A DNA stretch of 5,031 bases, taken from Planctomycetota bacterium. GTDB lineage: Bacteria; Planctomycetota; SZUA-567. The position numbers were made by a program, and so were the translations under genes. Below are positions 1-5,031 of this stretch, piece by piece. Where the stretch lies: NCBI GenBank assembly GCA_020861125.1, contig JAJBSZ010000346.1, forward strand, positions 1-5,031, in the 5' to 3' direction. Each line of letters begins with the position of its first letter. Positions within the stretch are counted from its first letter, which is position 1. A model generated the notes under the pieces. The model saw nothing but the letters and a program-made list of their open reading frames with translations, had not been told where the DNA came from and did not search any database.

Positions 1-324
1 GCGGGGGCGGCGATGGGCACCGTCGGCAAGGGCGACGGTTCGGAGGAAACGCCGCTCCTGGTTGGCCCGGCGGCGGAGCTGGGTGACATCCGGGTGGAGT
101 ACCGGCCTCTGCCTGCGGAGGGCGCCGATTTCCCGGCCGAAAGTATGGCCCGGGAACGGTCGGCTATGGACGAGCGCCTCCCGCCGGTGGAATTCCGGCC
201 GATCTGGCGTTCCGGCGTCGACGTGCCTGCCGGCGTGTGGGCGGGCGATGGCGCCGCCGCCCTGGGACCGGCCCGGGCGGAGGCGGCAGCCCGGTATTTT
301 TCGCGTATGGGAGAAACACGCTGA
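1..324 (+). CDS. C-terminal part of an unrecognised protein (5' end outside window)
   Basis: The reading frame is open from the first base to a TGA at 322-324, so 107 codons are visible and the true start probably lies upstream. The first in-frame ATG is at 13, but no convincing ribosome binding site can be seen before it. The protein is rich in Ala, Gly, Pro, Glu and Arg, with no hydrophobic span, no cysteine and no catalytic motif I recognise, so it looks like a soluble or partly disordered tail. Strong G/C preference at third codon positions and the four-base ATGA overlap with the MoxR gene support real coding. Its place directly before moxR suggests the same operon and perhaps the same complex, but no function can be assigned. 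It could be the tail of a larger protein whose recognisable domains are outside the window. Confidence 0.6.
   Translation, partial: AGAAMGTVGKGDGSEETPLLVGPAAELGDIRVEYRPLPAEGADFPAESMARERSAMDERLPPVEFRPIWRSGVDVPAGVWAGDGAAALGPARAEAAARYFSRMGETR
309..313 (+). promoter_or_regulatory. Ribosome binding site of the MoxR gene
   Basis: GGGAG lies 10 bases before the ATG at 324. It supports that start over the in-frame ATG at 237, which would add 29 Arg/Gly/Pro-rich residues unlike any MoxR N-terminus and would overlap the upstream gene by 88 bases. Confidence 0.6.
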
Positions 325-1325
325 TGGCCGAAGACGCATCCCCGATGTCCGCTGTGGCCCGGACCGAGCGGCGGCTGAACGAAATTCTGTTCGGCCAGCG
401 GGAGCTGGTGCGGTTGTTCCTCACCGGTGTCCTGGCGGGTGGTCACATTCTGCTGGAAGGATTGCCCGGCGTGGGCAAAACGCAGCTGGTCCGCTCCTTC
501 GCCCGGCTGTCCGGCTTGGTCTGCAACCGCATTCAGTTTACGCCAGACCTTATGCCCCTGGACATCACCGGTTCCGACCTCCTGGTGGAGGAGGCGGACG
601 GCCGGCGTTTTGTCTTCAGCCCAGGTCCCGTGTTCGCGAATCTGGTGATCGCCGACGAGATCAACCGGGCCAGCCCCAAGACCCAGTCGGCGCTTCTGGA
701 GGCGATGCAGGAAGGGCAGGTCACGGTTCTGGGGCGCACCCACCCTCTGCCGGTTCCCTTTTCCGTCCTGGCGACCCAGAATCCCATCGAACTGGAAGGG
801 ACCTATCCGTTGCCGGAAGCGCAGCTGGATCGGTTTCTGTTCAAGCTGGGGGTCGGGCAGGTGGGGGCCGAAGAACTGCGGGACATCGCCCTGGGCAAAG
901 CCGGGGGTTCGGCCGACCACCCGCCGGAAATGACCCCCGCGGAGGTCGCCGCCGCCATGGCCGCGGTGCGGGCGATACCGCTTTCCCGGCCCATCGCCGA
1001 CTATATCGCCCGTCTGGTGATAGCCACCCGACCGGAAAGCGGCGGCATGGCCGGCGGCATCCGCTATGGCGCCAGCCCCCGGGCGGTGCTGGCCCTGGCC
1101 GCTGCCTCCCGGGCCCGGGCGTTTCTCGACGGCCGGCTGACGGTGGGATTTGACGATGTCAAGGCGGTGGCGGTGCCGGCGTTGGCTCACCGCATCATTC
1201 TCGACTACCAGGCCCGGCTGGACGGCCTGGACAATGAAACGGTGATCGCCGGTTTGGTGGCGGCGACACCGGAGTTGGATCGGGAAGCTCCCCGGTCCCT
1301 GGCCGCCAAGATCGCCGGAGGGTGA
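324..1325 (+). CDS. MoxR-family AAA+ ATPase
   Basis: This is a 333-residue cytoplasmic ATPase of the MoxR branch of AAA+ proteins, a normal full length for the family. MoxR proteins are thought to act as chaperones that assemble or activate partner complexes, often metalloenzymes or membrane-associated von Willebrand A systems. Visible motifs, in order: Walker A GLPGVGKT (46-53); the MoxR hallmark RIQFTPDLMPLDITG (69-83); Walker B LVIADEIN with D111 and E112; sensor 1 ATQNP (150-154); the arginine-finger segment LPEAQLDRF with R170; sensor 2 GASPRA with R253. A helical lid domain, ending in a V-P-A-L-A-H-R-I stretch (283-291), completes the fold. No key residue is missing. The ATG overlaps the upstream stop as ATGA, and the next gene starts two bases after this stop. 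MoxR genes are usually followed by DUF58 and VWA genes; here a membrane protein and an ABC transporter follow. The family call is secure, but the substrate is unknown. Confidence 0.96.
   Translation: MAEDASPMSAVARTERRLNEILFGQRELVRLFLTGVLAGGHILLEGLPGVGKTQLVRSFARLSGLVCNRIQFTPDLMPLDITGSDLLVEEADGRRFVFSPGPVFANLVIADEINRASPKTQSALLEAMQEGQVTVLGRTHPLPVPFSVLATQNPIELEGTYPLPEAQLDRFLFKLGVGQVGAEELRDIALGKAGGSADHPPEMTPAEVAAAMAAVRAIPLSRPIADYIARLVIATRPESGGMAGGIRYGASPRAVLALAAASRARAFLDGRLTVGFDDVKAVAVPALAHRIILDYQARLDGLDNETVIAGLVAATPELDREAPRSLAAKIAGG
1317..1321 (+). promoter_or_regulatory. Ribosome binding site that decides the start of the membrane protein
   Basis: GGAGG is a strong Shine-Dalgarno core. It directly abuts the GTG at 1322, leaving no spacer, but lies six bases before the in-frame GTG at 1328, which is near-optimal spacing. 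This favours 1328 as the start, two codons later than the longest open frame. Confidence 0.7.
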
Positions 1326-1327
1326 GC

Positions 1328-1387
1328 GTGGTCCGATTGGGTTTGGCATTGTGTCTGCTGCTCCTGGCTGGGGCGGCCGCTGGGGCC
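1328..1387 (+). other. Signal peptide coding segment
   Basis: The first 20 codons give a short N-terminus with a single Arg, a hydrophobic Leu/Ala core, and small residues (Ala-Gly-Ala-Ala-Ala-Gly-Ala) suited to signal peptidase I. The exact cleavage site is uncertain by a few residues. It could instead stay uncleaved as a membrane anchor, but the small-residue end and the acidic stretch that follows (Glu-Glu-Glu-Asp) argue for cleavage. Confidence 0.7.
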
Positions 1388-3004
1388 GGCGAAGCCCTGG
1401 AAGAGGAAGATCCGGCGGTGGTCCTGCGCGGTTCGCCCCAGGGCTGGGTGGCGCGGGGCAATTTTCCCGTGTTTGTCGACGCCCGCACCGACCGTGGCGC
1501 CGACCTCGTGATTACCCTCGGTGGCGGCCGGTACGAAGACTACACCGCGACCCGCGCCGTTTCCCTGCCGCCCGGGTCTGCCGTGCGGCTGGAGAGGACC
1601 GCTCCCACCCTGCACTACCGTCTGCGAACCACAGCCGCCAACGGGAACAAGGAAGGTTCTTTTTCCGTCGGGTCACGGTCCCTGCACAGCCATTATGACG
1701 GGTCTGCGCCGACACCGCTCCTCTGTCTCAACAGTTTTCTCCTGCGCGAATTGGAGATGCTGGACGAGACGGAAAAACAGCCCGACACCATCCACAACGG
1801 CCTGCCGCTGGACGATCTGCCGTCGCGGTGGCAGTCCTACACCGGCCTGGTCAGCATGCTGGTGGTGAACGCCAGCGAACTCGCCGCCGTCCAGCCGGTC
1901 CAGCGCCAGGCCATCTCCAGGTGGGTCCGCTGGTTTGGCGGCCGCCTGTGGCTGGCCGGCGACGAAGCCCTGGCCGCCGCGGGCGATCTGGGGGTCGATG
2001 TGATCCGTCCGCCCGCCGAGGTCCTGGCCGACGGACGCGTGACGGTCCATACCCACGGCAACGGCCTGGTGTATGTGCAGCCGGAGCCCGACGTGCGGAT
2101 TTTGGCCCAATCGGTACCCATCGGGCGGCTCAACAACCCGCTGGAATCCTACTTCGGTTTCATCCGCTTTGAAGCTCCGCCTGGCGAATGGCTGCTGGAG
2201 CCCCTGGTGGGCACCTCCACCAACGCCATTATCGTCAGCCTGGTGGTCCTGGGGTTGCTGCTGGGTCCGGCCAACTACCTGTTTATCCGCCGGCGAAAAA
2301 ACGACCTGCTGTTTTTCATCACCACACCGATCATCGCCATCGCCGGGGCCGCGGCCATCTTTGGCGTCTCCTTTCTCCAGGAAGGGGTGGGCGGCGGTTT
2401 CAACCAGATGGCGGTCTTGGCCCGGGCTGCCGACTCCGCTGACGCCATGTTGTTCGATTTCCGGGCGGTGCGATCCGGGTTCTTCACCAACACGCCGGAG
2501 TTTTCCGCCGACACGCTGGCCGTACCGGTCCAGGGCCTGCGATCCCGGCGGGCCATTGCGGTGGAGTATACCGACGGAATTCGCCTGACCGGCGGCTGGC
2601 TCCTCCCCCGGTTTCCCACCATGTTTCTCCTGGCGCGGCCGACGGTCAGCCGGATGAACCTGGATCTGGTGCGGGAGGGGGACGACTACGCCATCGTCAA
2701 CAACCTGGGCTTCACGGTCCAGCAGGTAGCGACGCGTCTGCCCGACGGCGGCGTCGGCTGGACGGAAAACCTGCCGCCCGGGGCTAAGGCGGTGCTGGAG
2801 CGGGACGAGGAGGAAAGCCGACTGCTTGCGTTGTATTATCCGGTCCGGCGTTTGAACAACGACAACCCCACCTTTACCGGCGTGACGATGGTGGCGCAGT
2901 GCGACGGCCTGCCGTATATCGAGGACGGCGGCATGAACACCCAGCTTTTGACGGGGGAATACTACTACGTCGTCTGCGGCGGAGAGCAGGGGGTGGCGCC
3001 ATGA
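1328..3004 (+). CDS. Membrane-anchored protein with GATase-like periplasmic domain, likely ABC transporter auxiliary subunit
   Basis: From GTG 1328 the product has 558 residues; GTG 1322, overlapping the MoxR stop, is a less well-spaced alternative. Residues 1-20 form a signal peptide (one Arg, a Leu-rich core, then an Ala/Gly-rich end with Ala-Gly-Ala cleavage candidates, and no lipobox cysteine). Residues 21-298 should be periplasmic. Within them, a stretch near 166-211 (LPSRWQSYTGLVSMLVVNAS, then WVRWFGGRLWLAGD) has the pattern of glutamine-amidotransferase-like domains in membrane accessory proteins, in which an 'aisrWV..GG.lwl.G' segment follows a beta strand; I see no catalytic Cys there. 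Transmembrane helices lie near 300-320 and 327-350, joined by the basic loop RRRKN, which should be cytoplasmic. Residues 351-558 form a second periplasmic, probably beta-rich domain. Coupling to an ABC ATPase and permease suggests an accessory subunit similar in concept to GldG; this is inference. The family is otherwise uncharacterised to me. Confidence 0.85.
   Translation: MVRLGLALCLLLLAGAAAGAGEALEEEDPAVVLRGSPQGWVARGNFPVFVDARTDRGADLVITLGGGRYEDYTATRAVSLPPGSAVRLERTAPTLHYRLRTTAANGNKEGSFSVGSRSLHSHYDGSAPTPLLCLNSFLLRELEMLDETEKQPDTIHNGLPLDDLPSRWQSYTGLVSMLVVNASELAAVQPVQRQAISRWVRWFGGRLWLAGDEALAAAGDLGVDVIRPPAEVLADGRVTVHTHGNGLVYVQPEPDVRILAQSVPIGRLNNPLESYFGFIRFEAPPGEWLLEPLVGTSTNAIIVSLVVLGLLLGPANYLFIRRRKNDLLFFITTPIIAIAGAAAIFGVSFLQEGVGGGFNQMAVLARAADSADAMLFDFRAVRSGFFTNTPEFSADTLAVPVQGLRSRRAIAVEYTDGIRLTGGWLLPRFPTMFLLARPTVSRMNLDLVREGDDYAIVNNLGFTVQQVATRLPDGGVGWTENLPPGAKAVLERDEEESRLLALYYPVRRLNNDNPTFTGVTMVAQCDGLPYIEDGGMNTQLLTGEYYYVVCGGEQGVAP
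2988..2993 (+). promoter_or_regulatory. Ribosome binding site of the ABC ATPase gene
   Basis: AGGGGG lies seven bases before the ATG at 3001, with a second purine run, GGAGAG, at 2981-2986. It supports the ATG at 3001 over the in-frame ATG at 2899, which would overlap the preceding gene by over 100 bases and add 34 mostly basic residues before the normal ABC N-terminus. Confidence 0.65.
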
Positions 3005-3972
3005 CCGCCCGCCGCCGCCAGCCTGTTGTCGCCGTGCGCTCCCTGGCCAAATCCTTCGGCCGCGTGCATGCGGTGGACGGTATCAGCTTCAACCTGTATC
3101 CGGGGGAGGTCCACGGGTTCATCGGGCCCAACGGTGCCGGCAAAACCACCACCATGCGCATCATGGCCGGGGTGGAATACCCGGACAGCGGCGATGTTTG
3201 CTACGCCGGGGTCTCGGTCATCGATCATCCGGACGAAGCCACCCGCTCCATCGGTTTTATGCCGGATTATCTGGATTCCTACCCGCGCATCCTGGTCTGG
3301 GAATACCTCGATTTTTACGCCCGCATCCACGGCCAGCCGCCGTCCTGGCGGCACGGGCGGATGGCCGATGTGGTGGAGTTCACTGGCCTCGGCGACATGC
3401 TGGATCGGCCGGTGGAAGGCTTGTCCAAGGGCTGGAAACAGCGGCTGTCCCTCGCCCGGGTTCTCCTGAACGATCCCAAGGTGTTGATTCTCGACGAACC
3501 GGCGGCGGGTCTCGACCCACGGGCTCGGGTGGAGCTGCGCGACCTGGTGGTTCTCCTGGCGGAAAACGGCAAGAGCGTTTTCATCTCCAGCCATATCCTG
3601 ACGGAACTGGCGGAGATGTGCCAGGCCGTGACCATCATCGAACACGGGCGGTTGGTGACGAGCGGCGGCATGGACCAACTGCAGCAGGATGTGGATCAGG
3701 GCCGACGGATGGGCGTCTCCCTCCTCGAGCCGACGCCGGAAAACAAGGCCAGGTTGGTGCGTTTTCTCGCCGCCGATCCCGGTATTATCGAAGCGGCGGA
3801 TCAGGAGTCGGGCGCCTATTTCATCCACCACGGCGACGCCGCCTTCAAGGCGGATATCCTGCGCCGGCTGCTGGCGGCGGGTTTCGCGGTCACCGATTTC
3901 CACAGCGCCACCACCAGCCTCGAGGACGCGTTCATCATGATGACCACGGGGGAAAAGGGAGCCGGAGCATGA
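3001..3972 (+). CDS. ABC-2-type transporter ATP-binding protein
   Basis: This 323-residue cytoplasmic ATPase should power the permease encoded immediately downstream. Motifs in order: an A-loop region near residues 19-25 (FGRVHAV); Walker A GPNGAGKTT (42-50); a Q-loop region reading GFMPDY (85-90), with Pro-Asp where Gln is canonical; signature LSKGWKQRL (141-149), a variant of LSGGQ; Walker B VLILDEP with D165 and catalytic E166; D-loop AGLD (169-172); H-loop H198 in SSHIL. About 100 residues follow the nucleotide-binding core and end in TSLEDAFIMMTTG (305-317), the C-terminal pattern of ABC-2 ATPases of the DrrA/CcmA/NatA type. The ATG overlaps the preceding stop as ATGA, and the stop overlaps the permease ATG the same way. 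Such ATPases serve drug, polysaccharide or lipid export, sodium efflux or gliding machinery. The sequence does not indicate the substrate. Confidence 0.95.
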   Translation: MTARRRQPVVAVRSLAKSFGRVHAVDGISFNLYPGEVHGFIGPNGAGKTTTMRIMAGVEYPDSGDVCYAGVSVIDHPDEATRSIGFMPDYLDSYPRILVWEYLDFYARIHGQPPSWRHGRMADVVEFTGLGDMLDRPVEGLSKGWKQRLSLARVLLNDPKVLILDEPAAGLDPRARVELRDLVVLLAENGKSVFISSHILTELAEMCQAVTIIEHGRLVTSGGMDQLQQDVDQGRRMGVSLLEPTPENKARLVRFLAADPGIIEAADQESGAYFIHHGDAAFKADILRRLLAAGFAVTDFHSATTSLEDAFIMMTTGEKGAGA

Positions 3973-5031
3973 CTGACCACACCGTGCCGGTTCGGCCGGC
4001 CCTGGGGGATCGGATTCGGGAATGGCTTGACCGCCGGATCAACCCGGTGCTGCTCCGGGATCTGCGTCTGTATATGCGCGGCCGTCTGATGCTGGCGGTG
4101 TACTTTCTGGTGCTGGCGGCGCTGTTCATGCTGGCGGTCCTCTATACGGTCATCGCCCGCTTCGATGGTGCGGACGGCACCGGGCTGTTGTCGATCCTGA
4201 CGTTCCTGCTGGCGATCATCTGCGGCGCGCTGATCCCCAACCTGGTATTCGAGCGTTTTCGCGGCGAGCTCGCCAACCGGGCGACGGAGCTGGCCCTGAC
4301 CTCGCCCCTGACGCCGGCCCGGCTGGTGCGGGGCAAGCTCCTGGGGTCGTGGTGCATGACCCTGATGGTGGTGTCCGCGTCGTCCCCGATCCTCGCCACG
4401 GCCTACCTCCTGGGCGGCATCAATATCCTCTCCCTCCTGGGTGTGGTCGGCGGGGTGGTGCTGGCCGGCCTGGTACTGCCGATGGCACAGCTATACCTCG
4501 CCGCCGATATTCGGGGCGGCAAGGGGACGTCGCGGGTCATCGCCGCGCTGCTGTTTGTGCTGGAGTTGATCCTGATGATCGGCTATTCTTCGCTCCTCAC
4601 CAGCGCCTTTCTCGGCACCGGCTACCGCGAGCCGTCTCTGGTCCTCCTCCTCTGCCTGGCGGTCGCCGCCATCCTCATCGCCCAGTTTTTGTACTTCACC
4701 TGCGTCGGGACGCTGCAGGGCGAGGCGGAAAACCGGGAGATCGCGCCCCGCCTCAGCCTGTCGGCCGCCGTGGTACTGGGCGTCACCGTCGCCGTCCTGA
4801 TGTACCGCTCCTTCGACGACGATCTGGCTTTCCTGATACCCTCATGGTGGGAATTCGCCACCCTTCTCCTGTGCCTGGTGTCCTATGTCTTCTGCGTGGG
4901 TTTTACCGGATTATGCACCGTGACGCCCTGGCTGCCACGGAACCTCCTGGCGGCCTGGCGTGGACTCCGGCTGCGGGCCATGTTTTTCCTGCCGGGAATC
5001 CGGTCCCTGTCGTCCTATGTCCTCCTCACCG
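3969..5031 (+). CDS. ABC-2-type transporter permease (3' end outside window)
   Basis: The frame runs from ATG 3969 to the right edge without a stop, giving 354 residues of an incomplete protein. GGGAG at 3957-3961 is seven bases before the ATG, which overlaps the ATPase stop. The N-terminus is a basic amphipathic segment, NPVLLRDLRLYMRGR (25-39), typical of ABC-2 family membrane proteins. Hydrophobic spans lie near 41-62, 73-93, 124-148, 154-177, 190-215, 224-246, 262-279, 295-318 and possibly 336-354. Arg/Lys-rich loops (94-123, 178-189, 247-261, 319-336) alternate with short acidic or neutral ones, so the N-terminus should be cytoplasmic. The first cytoplasmic loop carries ELALTSPLTPARLVRGK (107-123), matching the 'l.ltsPlsp.elvlGK' coupling-loop pattern of ABC-2 permeases. 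No large extracellular domain is present in the visible part; that role may fall to the protein encoded at 1328-3004. The substrate is unknown. Confidence 0.9.
   Translation, partial: MTDHTVPVRPALGDRIREWLDRRINPVLLRDLRLYMRGRLMLAVYFLVLAALFMLAVLYTVIARFDGADGTGLLSILTFLLAIICGALIPNLVFERFRGELANRATELALTSPLTPARLVRGKLLGSWCMTLMVVSASSPILATAYLLGGINILSLLGVVGGVVLAGLVLPMAQLYLAADIRGGKGTSRVIAALLFVLELILMIGYSSLLTSAFLGTGYREPSLVLLLCLAVAAILIAQFLYFTCVGTLQGEAENREIAPRLSLSAAVVLGVTVAVLMYRSFDDDLAFLIPSWWEFATLLLCLVSYVFCVGFTGLCTVTPWLPRNLLAAWRGLRLRAMFFLPGIRSLSSYVLLT

Noticed and set aside
237..323. N-terminal extension of MoxR from ATG 237
   Set aside because: The added residues are Arg/Gly/Pro-rich and unlike MoxR N-termini, they come from a region coding in another frame, and ATG 324 has its own ribosome binding site and an ATGA overlap.
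62..1153. Long + strand open frame of 363 codons overlapping the first gene and moxR
   Set aside because: Its product is an Arg/Gly/Pro-rich sequence without domains, and it is out of frame with the MoxR gene, whose motifs are complete. It is a shadow frame caused by high GC content.
1373..1380. GCGGCCGC palindrome inside the signal peptide region
   Set aside because: Short GC palindromes are expected by chance at this base composition, and this one encodes the Ala-rich signal peptide end; no regulatory role is supported.
1673..2110. Antisense open frame of 145 codons opposite the membrane protein
   Set aside because: It is rich in Gln, His, Ala and Gly, with no known motif, and lies wholly inside a well-supported sense gene; it fits a GC-driven shadow frame.
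2073..2588. + strand open frame of 171 codons inside the membrane protein gene
   Set aside because: The product is rich in Ser, Pro, Trp and Arg, in a non-coding frame of a gene with clear transmembrane helices; no domain or start signal supports it.
2899..3000. N-terminal extension of the ABC ATPase from ATG 2899
   Set aside because: It would overlap the end of the membrane protein gene by over 100 bases and add a basic, non-homologous leader. ATG 3001 has a well-spaced AGGGGG and an ATGA overlap.
2965..3903. Antisense open frame of 312 codons opposite the ABC ATPase
   Set aside because: It mirrors a high-GC coding strand, has no recognisable domain, and the sense strand encodes a complete ABC ATPase. 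No ribosome binding site or promoter supports it.

Overview
The window is 5,031 bases of GC-rich bacterial DNA, read entirely on the + strand. It is the middle of one tightly packed operon: the 3' end of an unrecognised gene, three complete genes, and a fourth gene cut by the right edge. Codons favour G or C at third positions throughout, and no stretch looks foreign. A Sec-type signal peptide on a two-span membrane protein, and an ABC permease that starts with an Asn-Pro-Val-Leu-Leu-Arg-Asp-Leu-Arg segment, would fit a Gram-negative of the Planctomycetes/Verrucomicrobia/Lentisphaerae kind or a deltaproteobacterium-like lineage. The sequence alone does not decide this, and the taxonomic guess is weak.

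Layout. 1-324: C-terminal part of an Ala/Gly/Pro/Glu-rich protein of unknown function. 324-1325: a complete MoxR-family AAA+ ATPase with all core motifs. 1328-3004: a secretory-signal membrane protein with a periplasmic glutamine-amidotransferase-like N-terminal half, two transmembrane helices and a second periplasmic domain; no enzyme activity can be assigned. 3001-3972: an ABC-2-type ATPase subunit. 3969-5031 (open at the right edge): the multi-span ABC-2 permease that should partner it.

Every junction overlaps by four bases (ATGA) or is separated by two bases, and each start has a purine-rich Shine-Dalgarno sequence inside the preceding gene. The genes are therefore almost certainly co-transcribed and translationally coupled. 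No promoter, terminator, RNA gene, repeat array, insertion sequence or CRISPR is visible, and there is no intergenic gap to hold one.

Working model (inference): the ATPase and permease form an ABC-2 export or membrane-remodelling machine. The 558-residue protein is its periplasm-facing accessory subunit, loosely comparable to the GldG-type auxiliary proteins of other ABC-2 systems. The MoxR ATPase acts as a chaperone that assembles or activates the complex. What is unusual is that MoxR is coupled directly to an ABC transporter, with none of its usual partners (DUF58 or von Willebrand factor A proteins) inside the window, although they could lie just outside it.
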